From: Rhodoferax sp. OV413
GTDB taxonomy: Bacteria; Pseudomonadota; Gammaproteobacteria; Burkholderiales; Burkholderiaceae_C
Reading direction: 5' to 3'
DNA length: 5,188 nucleotides
Assembly (NCBI GenBank): GCA_945861195.1
Contig: CAMATS010000204.1
Coordinates: 1 to 5,188 of the forward strand
Positions 1-5,188 of this stretch are shown here, piece after piece (within the stretch, counting starts at the first letter, position 1; each line of letters starts with the position of its first letter). Below the pieces are notes generated by a model. That model saw only the letters and a program-made list of their open reading frames with translations, did no database searches and had not been told where the DNA came from. A program made the position numbers and the translations under genes.

Positions 1-863
1 ACGATGTCGTTTTGCAGCAGGGCGGGCAAGTCCAGTTTTTGGGCATCGAGTTGCACCGCATAGTGGGTTGGCATGTCGGCGTTTCAGTGAAAGGCTGCCA
101 GGTAGTTGGCCACCGAGCAAATGGCGTCGGCACGGCTGCCAAACAGGCCAATGCGCCCGTCTTTGTCAAAGTCCACCGCATATTGGCGCCAGCTTGACGG
201 CATGAACTGCGCCAGGCCCAAGGCGCCTGCGTAGCTGCCGCGCACTTTGAGCGGGTCCAGGCCCTGGGCCTTGCACAGGCGCAAAACCTCTTCAAGTTCT
301 TACAAAAAATAGGCCGCCCGCTGCGCGGCCTTGGGGTGGGCGGCGGTAAAGTCAAAGGCCAGGACGCTGAGCGTGTCCAGTGTGCGGTAGCCGCCCATGC
401 GCCGAGCGTAAATGGTTTCCGCCGCCAATATGCCGACGATGGTGCTGGCAGCCACTCCGGTTCGTGTCTCTGCAAGCGCCAGGGTCTGGGCGTTGTGTTG
501 CCAAAAGCGCACCCCGGCTTGGATGCGCGTGGGCTCGATCACGCGGCTGCGGTACAGCGACCAGTCGCGCGCCGCAGACGCCTGCCCCGGCGTGACCGCT
601 TTGACCACCGCTGGCAGACGCCGCGCCTTGCCGATCACACCGCGCACCCGGGCCGGGCGCACGCGCAGGCGCTCGGCCATGGCGTTGGCGGCTGACATGG
701 CGGCGGGGCTGCTGCGGTAGGTGGCGGGCTCGGGGGGCGCGCGCTTGGCGGCGGCGTGGGTGACAGGCAGTAGGGCCAAGACCAGGGCGAGGTAGAAAAA
801 TCGGGACGTCAAATGGCAGCTTTCGAAGGGCCGGGGCAGGGTTGAAGTCAGCAAAAAGACCAT
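1..863 (-). pseudogene. mltB: Lytic murein transglycosylase B (MltB-like), interrupted by two in-frame stops, 3' end off the window
   Basis: Intact members of this family cut the glycan strands of peptidoglycan non-hydrolytically in the periplasm, leaving 1,6-anhydro-muramyl ends. Numbering is from the ATG at 863, chosen because AAGG sits 4 nt upstream and a hydrophobic signal segment follows (about residues 21-39, ending THAAA). An alternative is a TTG start at residue 18. Family hallmarks follow in one frame: EPTRIQAGVRFW (110-121), the catalytic-Glu region IVGILAAETIYARRMG with E149, the substrate-groove motif GSYAGALGLAQFMPSSW (209-225), VDFDKDGRI (230-238) and SVANYLAAFH (250-259). The frame is broken by TAA at codon 188 (300-302) and TGA at codon 260 (84-86). 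After each stop the same frame continues with recognisable family sequence (ELEEVLRL; DMPTHYAVQLD), so these are substitutions, not frameshifts. The second stop falls where relatives usually carry Trp (TGG to TGA). Several normally conserved positions also look changed, for example Tyr-Gly-Arg to YAR. The remaining C-terminus lies beyond the left edge. Family assignment is firm; loss of function is inferred, and assembly error is the alternative. Confidence 0.82.
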
Positions 864-891
864 GGTGCCTTGCAAGCTACGAAGCGCGCAC

Positions 892-920
892 GCGCCTGCC
901 AAGGACCAGTTTGCAGGCGC
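892..920. other. GC-rich inverted repeat between the DUF808 gene and mltB
   Basis: GCGCCTGC (892-899) and GCAGGCGC (913-920) are perfect 8-bp complementary arms around a 13-nt loop. The repeat sits in the 114-bp gap after the DUF808 stop codon and before the mltB start. No run of T follows on either strand, so it is not a canonical intrinsic terminator. It could act as a 3'-end stabilising hairpin for the DUF808 transcript or be chance in GC-rich DNA. Confidence 0.35.
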
Positions 921-977
921 CGAGTCTATGTTGTGTGGCACCAAGTGCTGGTGAATCCGGTCTTGGCGCTGCTGGAC

Positions 978-1901
978 TCACGCGGCGCTGGGCCCCATGG
1001 CCTGGCGAACACGCCGCGCTGTCCACAACAAGGCCACCACCGCTGCCCCTGACAGCAGCCCAGCGGCTCCCTCTAAACCGATCCCGACCAAGGGCCCAGC
1101 CCAGCCCAGAGTGGCCGAAAGCTCTTCAATCCCATGCCCCACCAATGGCAAGCCATGCACCAGAATGCCGCCGCCGACCAAAAACATGGCCACCGTGCCC
1201 ACGACGGACAGGCCCTTCATCAACCAGGGCGCAGCCCACACCAGGGCGGCGCCGATGGCCTGCTTCCAGCGGGCCAACTGGCGACTGAGGTACAGGCCGG
1301 CATCGTCGAGCTTAACGATGGCCGCTACCAGGCCGTAAACGCCCACGGTCATGGCGATCGAAATTCCCACCAGAACCGTGATGCGCTGCGCCATGCTGGC
1401 TTCGGCCACGGTGCCCAAAGTAATGACGATGATTTCGGCCGAAAGGATGAAGTCGGTGCGCACTGCGCCCTTGATCTTGTCCTTCTCAAACGCCAGCATG
1501 TCCACAGCCTCATCGGCAACCGCCTGGCGCAGTTCCTCGTGGTGTTGCGCAGCGCTGGACCCCTGGTGCGTCAATAGGTGCAACACTTTCTCTGCGCCTT
1601 CAAAGCAAAGGAACAAACCGCCCAGCATGAGCAAGGGCGTGATCAGCACGGGGACAAAGCCACTGATGAGCAGCGCAACAGGCACCAAGATCGCCTTGTT
1701 CACCAAAGAGCCCTTGGCAACGGCCCAGACCACCGGGAGTTCCCGATCGGCATGAACCCCGGCGACCTGCTGCGCATTGAGCGCCAGATCATCACCCAGT
1801 ACACCTGCGGTCTTTTTTACCGCCACTTTGCTCATGAGCGCCACATCATCGAGCAAGCTAGCGATGTCGTCTACCAGGGTAAATAAACTGGAACTGGCCA
1901 T
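978..1901 (-). CDS. DUF808 (YedI-family) multi-pass inner-membrane protein
   Basis: A 307-residue protein that I recognise as DUF808, the family of E. coli YedI, whose members are about 300 residues long. The biochemical function is not established. The N-terminus, MASSSLFTLVDDIASLLDDV followed by ALMSKVAVKKTAGVLGDDLALNA, is the family signature. Strongly hydrophobic, Gly/Val-rich segments lie at about 67-99, 151-164, 173-197, 229-251 and 269-293, consistent with a polytopic inner-membrane protein. A charged stretch (about 120-148, HEELRQAVADEAVDMLAFEKDKIKG) separates the first from the later membrane segments. I chose the ATG at 1901 because it begins the conserved N-terminus; an in-frame TTG at 1952 would add 17 residues that do not look like the family. 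No Shine-Dalgarno sequence precedes the ATG, and the leader there reads ACACCTCCT instead. The gene ends in TGA, 114 bp upstream of the mltB pseudogene start on the same strand, and is divergent from phoX. No link to phosphate metabolism can be seen in the protein itself. Confidence 0.9.
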   Translation of the reverse strand: MASSSLFTLVDDIASLLDDVALMSKVAVKKTAGVLGDDLALNAQQVAGVHADRELPVVWAVAKGSLVNKAILVPVALLISGFVPVLITPLLMLGGLFLCFEGAEKVLHLLTHQGSSAAQHHEELRQAVADEAVDMLAFEKDKIKGAVRTDFILSAEIIVITLGTVAEASMAQRITVLVGISIAMTVGVYGLVAAIVKLDDAGLYLSRQLARWKQAIGAALVWAAPWLMKGLSVVGTVAMFLVGGGILVHGLPLVGHGIEELSATLGWAGPLVGIGLEGAAGLLSGAAVVALLWTARRVRQAMGPSAA

Positions 1902-2120
1902 AGGAGGTGTCTCTGCAAAAAAAGTGTGCGCCAGCCTGGTGGAGGGCGCCAATCAATGGTTTTCGATGGCCGTCTGGGGCAGCAATCGAGGCGGGCTTGT
2001 ACATTGTGCCTGCACCACCACCACGCTTGCAATTGGGCACTTAAGCAAACTCATGTCTTGGGCCATCGCCTCCCTGATCTTCGCTAGCGGGTCGACCAAT
2101 ACCACTTCAAGCGCCATGCA

Positions 2121-2138
2121 TTGACACAAATTTGACAC
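2121..2138 (+). promoter_or_regulatory. Candidate Pho box (PhoB operator) upstream of phoX
   Basis: TTGACAC-AAAT-TTGACAC is an exact 7-bp direct repeat separated by a 4-bp A/T spacer, so its period is 11 bp. This is the layout of the PhoB Pho box (CTGTCAT-AAAT-CTGTCAT/C). Each half-site matches CTGTCAC at 5 of 7 positions and the spacer matches 4 of 4. The box ends 68 bp before the phoX ATG. Read on the minus strand the halves are GTGTCAA, with a perfect TGTCA core, so orientation cannot be fixed from sequence alone. Position and the downstream -10-like element favour phoX. That PhoB activates from this box is inferred from the family of the downstream gene. Confidence 0.6.
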
Positions 2139-2148
2139 GCGCAAGTAT

Positions 2149-2154
2149 TACAAA
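2149..2154 (+). promoter_or_regulatory. Possible -10 element of the phoX promoter
   Basis: TACAAA (4 of 6 matches to TATAAT) starts 10 bp after the end of the candidate Pho box. That is the usual spacing at PhoB-activated promoters, where the Pho box takes the place of the -35 element. TATTAC at 2146-2151 is an equally scoring alternative. Either would give a leader of roughly 45 nt before the ATG at 2207. Confidence 0.35.
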
Positions 2155-2206
2155 TCTGGCTGCAAGCAAATCCGTCCCCGTTACATCCAACCTGCAGAAA
2201 GAAATT

Positions 2207-4141
2207 ATGGCTAAAGACTTTTCCACCATGGAGGACAGCAACCGCTCGTCCAACTCCAGCATTCATGATGTCTGCGATCCTTCGCGTCGCACGGTATTGC
2301 GCGGGGGCCTGGGCGCGCTCGCCAGTAGTTTTTTGGCGCCCCTGAGCGCCATTGGCGGCGCTGCTGCACTGAGCGCCTGCGCCACCAGCGGCGGCTCAGC
2401 GGGTGCTTCCTTGCTGGGATTTAAGAACGTAGCCATCTCTTTGGCCGACACCATCATCGTGCCCGAAGGCTACTCCGCACAGGTGATCGCACCCTGGGGC
2501 GACCCGGTGGGCCTATCGGGCGAAGACCACGCTTTCAAGGACGACGCGAGCAACACCGCAGCGCAGCAAGAAACCCAGATCGGCATGCACCATGACGGAA
2601 TGCACTACTTCGCGCAAGAAGGCTCCAAGAGCGGCTTACTGGTGATCAACCACGAATACACCGACGAAGGCTTGTTGTTTACGGACGGCATGGCCACCTG
2701 GACAGCCGAGAAGGTGCGCAAGGCGCAGGCTGCCCACGGCGTGTCTGTGCTTGAAGTCGAAGACAAGGGCGGCAAGTGGGCAGTGGTCAAGCCCTCGCCC
2801 TGGGCGCGCCGCATTACGGCCAACACCCCTTGCGAGATCAGTGGGCCCGTCGCTGGCCACGCATTGGTGAAAACCGCCGCTGACACGGCAGGCCGCCGGG
2901 TGTTGGGCACGCTCAACAACTGCGCCAGCGGCATCACGCCTTGGGGCACCTACCTCACGGCGGAAGAAAACTTTATCAACTATTTCAGCGGCGGCGACGC
3001 CCTCAATGCGCATGAAAAGCGCTGGGGCTTGAAGAAAGGCGGCGGCGGTGGCTACCGCTGGCACGAGCACGATGCCCGCTTTGACGCAGTTAAAAACCCC
3101 AATGAGCCCAACCGGTTTGGCTGGATTGTCGAAATCGACCCCACCAACCCGAGTTCCACGCCCAAAAAGCGCTCCGCCATGGGACGCGGTTCGCACGAAG
3201 GTGCCACCGTTGCCATGACCAAAGACGGACGCGCCGTGGTGTACATGGGCGAAGATGCCCGCTTTGAGTACATCTACAAGTTTGTGAGCCGCGACACCGT
3301 CAAACCCGGTGGCGCCACCGCCAACAGTAGTTTGCTGGACCACGGCACGCTGATGGTGGCCAAGTTCAACGCGGACGGCAAAGGCCAATGGATCGCCCTG
3401 ACCCAGGGCCAGGGTCCTTTGACCGCAGCCAACGGCTTTGCCGACCAGGGTGAAGTGCTGATTAAGGCTCGCCAGGCCAGCGATTTGCTGGGCGCCACCA
3501 AAATGGACCGCCCAGAGTGGATTGACGTGGACAAGCAAGGTTGGGTGTACTGCACGCTGACCAACAACAGCAACCGCGGCATGGACAAGCAGCCAGTGGT
3601 GGACGCCGCCAATGCCCGCGCCAACAACACCATGGGCAACATCATCCGCTGGAAAGAAGACGGCGACTTCCACGGCACCACCTTCGCCTGGAACCAGTTT
3701 GTGTTGGCTGGTGACCCCTCCCTGGAGCGCGTAGAAGCCAAGGGCAATATCAAAGGCGATATGTTCTCGTGCCCGGACGGTCTGTGGACCGACGCGCGCG
3801 GTGTGTTGTGGATTCAGACTGATATGTCCACCTCTGCCATGGGCAAGGGCGACCTGAAAAACATGGGTAACAACATGATGCTGGCGGCCGACCCCCGCAG
3901 CGGCGAGATCCGCCGCTTTTTGACCGGGCCTGCTGGCTGCGAAATCACCGGGGCTACGAGCACGCCTGACGGTAAAACCATGTTCATCAACGTGCAGCAC
4001 CCCGGTGAGAGCCCCTCCGAGCGCAGCGACCCGAAAGCCCCCGGCGCGATTTCTAACTGGCCCGACAAAAAGCCAGGCGGTCGTCCGCGCTCGGCTACCG
4101 TGGTGATTCGCAAGAACGACGGCGGCGTGATCGGAACCTAG
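2207..4141 (+). CDS. phoX: PhoX-family alkaline phosphatase, Tat-exported
   Basis: This 644-residue protein belongs to the PhoX family (DUF839), calcium- and iron-dependent phosphatases that release phosphate from organic phosphoesters outside the cytoplasm under phosphate limitation. Export is through Tat: the signal has SRRTVLRGG (twin Arg at 27-28), then a hydrophobic stretch to about residue 57. Family motifs run the full length: IIVPEGYSAQVIAPWGDP near the mature N-terminus, NNCASGITPWGTYLTAEEN (C239, the likely iron-ligand Cys; E253/E254), GRGSHEGATV (H330, E331), YMGEDARFEYIYKFV (E349, D350), CPDGLWTDARGVLWIQTDM, GCEITGATSTPDGKTMFINV and the C-terminal SNWPDKKPGGRPRSATVV. No key motif is missing. 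I chose ATG 2207 over an in-frame TTG at 2132 because the TTG lies inside the candidate operator and a weak purine-rich RBS (AGAAAGA) precedes the ATG. The sequence LSAC (55-58) in the signal resembles a lipobox. A candidate Pho box lies upstream. Product and family are secure; exact substrates cannot be read from sequence. Confidence 0.95.
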   Translation: MAKDFSTMEDSNRSSNSSIHDVCDPSRRTVLRGGLGALASSFLAPLSAIGGAAALSACATSGGSAGASLLGFKNVAISLADTIIVPEGYSAQVIAPWGDPVGLSGEDHAFKDDASNTAAQQETQIGMHHDGMHYFAQEGSKSGLLVINHEYTDEGLLFTDGMATWTAEKVRKAQAAHGVSVLEVEDKGGKWAVVKPSPWARRITANTPCEISGPVAGHALVKTAADTAGRRVLGTLNNCASGITPWGTYLTAEENFINYFSGGDALNAHEKRWGLKKGGGGGYRWHEHDARFDAVKNPNEPNRFGWIVEIDPTNPSSTPKKRSAMGRGSHEGATVAMTKDGRAVVYMGEDARFEYIYKFVSRDTVKPGGATANSSLLDHGTLMVAKFNADGKGQWIALTQGQGPLTAANGFADQGEVLIKARQASDLLGATKMDRPEWIDVDKQGWVYCTLTNNSNRGMDKQPVVDAANARANNTMGNIIRWKEDGDFHGTTFAWNQFVLAGDPSLERVEAKGNIKGDMFSCPDGLWTDARGVLWIQTDMSTSAMGKGDLKNMGNNMMLAADPRSGEIRRFLTGPAGCEITGATSTPDGKTMFINVQHPGESPSERSDPKAPGAISNWPDKKPGGRPRSATVVIRKNDGGVIGT

Positions 4142-4169
4142 TGGCAGGCCCAGTGCTGCGATGCTTCTC

Positions 4170-4200
4170 GGTGCTCCGGGTCTTGTTTGGCCCGAGCACC
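4170..4200 (+). terminator. Stem-loop just downstream of phoX (possible terminator, no T-tract)
   Basis: GGTGCTC (4170-4176) pairs with GAGCACC (4194-4200), and the stem continues with GGG (4178-4180) to CCC (4191-4193), with one bulged C at 4177 and a 10-nt loop. This gives 10 base pairs, 28 nt after the phoX stop codon, which is where a terminator is expected. The sequence after the stem is AGGAGCGG, not a T run, so efficient Rho-independent termination is doubtful. A 3'-end protecting hairpin is equally possible. Confidence 0.45.
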
Positions 4201-4392
4201 AGGAGCGGCGGCGCTGTGCCTTGCAGTTGTCTGCGCGCCAAGTCTGTGGCGCCCTGTCACAAGAAACTGCCGAGGGTCGGCGCCAAGCAATGCGTCCCAC
4301 AGCGCAGCTGTTTAGCGCAAGGCGCGTGTTAAGCTAAATCGCATCAAAAGCGTGACGCTGGCGGCCCTTGTGGGGCGTGGATTTTGCCTTTC

Positions 4393-4437
4393 TTGATTTC
4401 GGTCATGTTCTGGATTTCCTGGATTTCCTAGATTTGA
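4393..4437. repeat. 9-bp tandem repeat, two perfect and about three degenerate units
   Basis: TGGATTTCC occurs twice back to back (4411-4419 and 4420-4428), followed in phase by TAGATTTGA (4429-4437). Further upstream and still in 9-bp phase are TTGATTTCG (4393-4401) and GTCATGTTC (4402-4410), the latter barely similar. The array sits about 130-175 bp upstream of the next start codon and immediately before the inverted repeat and candidate Pho box. Its role is unknown; replication slippage alone would explain it. Confidence 0.6.
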
Positions 4438-4462
4438 GGATATCTTAAGTTTTTGCCTCAAA
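4433..4462. promoter_or_regulatory. TTTGAGG / CCTCAAA dyad upstream of the phytase-like gene
   Basis: Perfect 7-bp inverted arms (4433-4439 and 4456-4462) flank a 16-nt AT-rich centre that contains the palindrome CTTAAG. The dyad lies 10 bp upstream of the candidate Pho box. Its spacing fits an operator for a dimeric regulator or a weak hairpin; no known consensus is recognised, and it may be fortuitous. Confidence 0.25.
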
Positions 4463-4471
4463 CCAGGGGCC

Positions 4472-4489
4472 ACTTCACAACTCAGTCAC
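4472..4489 (+). promoter_or_regulatory. Weaker candidate Pho box upstream of the phytase-like gene
   Basis: ACTTCAC-AACT-CAGTCAC has the 7+4+7 layout with an 11-bp period. The second half-site matches CTGTCAC at 6 of 7 positions, the first at 4 of 7, and the spacer matches AAAT at 3 of 4. One more period on, ATGAAAT (4494-4500) matches CTGTCAT at 4 of 7, so a run of up to three units is possible. Candidate -10 elements (TATTTG at 4500, TACCTT at 4511) are poor. The box ends 80 bp before the ATG at 4570, and the downstream gene plausibly belongs to the phosphate regulon. Confidence 0.4.
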
Positions 4490-4555
4490 GGAAATGAAAT
4501 ATTTGCTTGCTACCTTTGATTCTTAAACCAATACGGTCAATCGCCGATAAAAACC

Positions 4556-4561
4556 AAAAGG
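4556..4561 (+). promoter_or_regulatory. Ribosome binding site of the phytase-like gene
   Basis: AAAAGG ends 8 nt before the ATG at 4570. This is a good Shine-Dalgarno match and, with the signal peptide that follows, fixes the start of the right-hand gene. Confidence 0.7.
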
Positions 4562-4569
4562 TAAATCTT

Positions 4570-5188
4570 ATGAATCGGGTTAAAACTTTCATTCCGGTTG
4601 CACTTGCCATCGCTTGTGCGCAAGCCTTTTTGCCCGTGCATGCACAAGCGCAGAGCGAGAATTTCAACCGAATTGCCACCTTTGAAGCATTTCGCAACGT
4701 ACCCGCAGGCCGCACGGTCAGCAAAAAGTCGATTGCTGAAATCATCGCGGCCAGTGAAGACGGCCGCCTTTTGGCCTACACCGACGGCGAACAGCATGGC
4801 ATCGGCCTGATTGACATTACCAACCCGGCCAGCCCGCAGCCGGCTGGTTTTATACCGGTAGACGGTGAGCCCACCTCGGTGGTTATCTTGCGCGGCAAAA
4901 TCATGGCGGCAGTCGATGCCTCCAAGCTTTTTTATCAGCCCGAGGGTCACCTGGTGACTATCGATATCGCCACCCGCAAAGTGATTGACAAATGCAATTT
5001 GCAGGGCCAGCCGGACTCGGTCGCGCTCGACAAAATGGGCCGCAACATCGTGGTGGTGATGGAAAACCAGCGTGACGAAGCACTCAACAAAGGCGCCATT
5101 CCCCAACTGCCCGCTGGCAATGTGACGATTCTTCCGATTAAAAACGGCGTTCCCGACTGCACCGGAGCGCACCCCATCGACCTGACGG
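4570..5188 (+). CDS. Secreted beta-propeller protein, 'esterase-like activity of phytase' type; 3' end off the window
   Basis: The first 206 residues of a longer protein; the frame is open to the right edge. A Sec signal peptide is clear: MNRVK, a hydrophobic core at about 7-24, and a likely cut after VHA (25) or a few residues later. The mature part reads as a YVTN/WD40-like propeller: AEIIAASEDGRLLAYTD (56-72), GIGLIDITNPASP (77-89), DGEPTSVVI (98-106), GHLVTIDIATRKVID (126-140), GQPDSVALDKMGRNIVVVMEN (146-166) and PQLPAGNVTILPI (178-190). This pattern, including the QPDSVA and ENQRDEAL segments, is what I recall from the N-terminal half of proteins named 'esterase-like activity of phytase', in which a phytase-like domain follows. 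That catalytic part would lie outside the window, so activity cannot be judged. A good RBS and a possible Pho box lie upstream. Location next to phoX on the same strand, with its own promoter region, suggests a shared role in using organic phosphate. An uncharacterised propeller protein of another family remains possible. Confidence 0.7.
   Translation, partial: MNRVKTFIPVALAIACAQAFLPVHAQAQSENFNRIATFEAFRNVPAGRTVSKKSIAEIIAASEDGRLLAYTDGEQHGIGLIDITNPASPQPAGFIPVDGEPTSVVILRGKIMAAVDASKLFYQPEGHLVTIDIATRKVIDKCNLQGQPDSVALDKMGRNIVVVMENQRDEALNKGAIPQLPAGNVTILPIKNGVPDCTGAHPIDLT

Larger units (their letters stand above)
1902..2206. other. Divergent intergenic region, DUF808 gene / phoX
   Basis: These 305 bp separate two divergent genes and must contain the promoters of both. 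The phoX-proximal 90 bp hold the candidate Pho box and -10 element listed separately. I could not identify a convincing promoter for the DUF808 gene on the minus strand. The stretch 1956-2117 is open on the minus strand from an ATG at 2117 (54 codons, beginning MALEVVLVDPLAKIREAM). It lacks a ribosome binding site and resembles no family I know, so it is not called as a gene. A small CACCACCACCAC run lies near 2012-2023. Confidence 0.6.
4142..4569. other. Non-coding region between phoX and the phytase-like gene
   Basis: No credible gene was found in these 428 bp. They hold the post-phoX stem-loop (4170-4200); a second, looser inverted repeat of TGGCGCC (4247-4253) with GGCGCCA (4279-4285) around a 25-nt loop; the 9-bp tandem repeat (4393-4437); a TTTGAGG/CCTCAAA dyad (4433-4462); a candidate Pho box (4472-4489); and the ribosome binding site of the next gene. 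From about 4380 onward the sequence becomes clearly more AT-rich than the flanking genes, as expected for a promoter region. Confidence 0.6.

Noticed and set aside
84..302. Alternative genetic code (reassigned TGA/TAA) as an explanation of the mltB stops.
   Set aside because: phoX and the DUF808 gene read normally and end in standard stops, and two different stop codons would have to be reassigned; simple gene decay is far more likely.
336..720. Plus-strand open frames across the mltB region.
   Set aside because: They are shadows of the minus-strand MltB frame, which carries the family motifs; their translations show no domain or ribosome binding site.
1953..2117. A 54-codon minus-strand frame starting MALEVVLVDPLAKIREAM in the intergenic region.
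   Set aside because: The first 20 residues look protein-like, but there is no ribosome binding site, the rest is unremarkable, and I recognise no family. It may be a gene remnant; a protein-level search of related genomes would decide.
1777..2124. A plus-strand open frame after the strong Shine-Dalgarno-like TAGGAGGTG at 1901-1909.
   Set aside because: It overlaps the DUF808 gene antisense, has no ATG at suitable spacing, ends in the candidate phoX operator, and its translation resembles nothing known.
4254..4260. CTGTCAC, a perfect single Pho half-site downstream of phoX.
   Set aside because: There is no second half-site at 11-bp spacing (AACTGCC matches only 2 of 7), and it lies about 310 bp from the next start codon.
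2636..4300. A 554-codon open frame on the minus strand opposite phoX.
   Set aside because: It is fully antisense to a gene with unmistakable PhoX motifs, its translation is low-complexity (rich in Ala, Gly, Val, His, Arg) with no recognisable domain, and such frames are common opposite GC-rich codons.
4141..4332. A 63-codon plus-strand frame starting with GTG at the phoX stop codon.
   Set aside because: It runs through the post-phoX stem-loop, lacks an RBS, and has a Cys/Arg/Ser-rich translation typical of non-coding GC-rich DNA.
4537..5172. A 211-codon minus-strand frame at the right end.
   Set aside because: It is antisense to the plus-strand gene at 4570, which has a good RBS, a signal peptide and propeller motifs; the minus-strand translation shows no recognisable domain.

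Overview
The base composition (fairly GC-rich), the GC-rich third codon positions and the protein families suggest a betaproteobacterium, most likely of the Burkholderiales (Comamonadaceae-like). This is inferred from the look of the proteins; no database search was run.

Layout. Two minus-strand genes fill the left 1.9 kb. The first is a lytic murein transglycosylase of the MltB type (1-863, running off the left edge). It is interrupted by two in-frame stop codons, with its frame otherwise intact, and is best called a pseudogene. The second is an intact DUF808/YedI-family multi-pass inner-membrane protein (978-1901). A 305-bp divergent intergenic region (1902-2206) leads into a complete plus-strand PhoX-type alkaline phosphatase (2207-4141) with a twin-arginine signal peptide. 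A 428-bp non-coding stretch follows (4142-4569). It holds a hairpin just after phoX, a small 9-bp tandem repeat, a dyad and a candidate promoter. The last gene (4570 to the right edge, incomplete) encodes a secreted beta-propeller protein resembling the N-terminal part of the 'esterase-like activity of phytase' family.

Functional reading. The right half looks like a locus for scavenging phosphate from organic phosphorus outside the cytoplasm: a Tat-exported phosphatase next to a secreted phytase/esterase-like protein. A direct repeat with Pho-box geometry (two 7-mers, 4-bp spacer, 11-bp period) lies 68 bp upstream of the phoX start codon. A weaker repeat with the same geometry lies 80 bp upstream of the second gene. 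PhoB control of both is therefore a reasonable inference, not a demonstrated fact. I see no mobile element, CRISPR array, tRNA or rRNA, and no strong sign of a wholly new system. The most unusual points are the doubly nonsense-mutated mltB, the paired candidate Pho boxes, and a possible lipobox inside the PhoX Tat signal.
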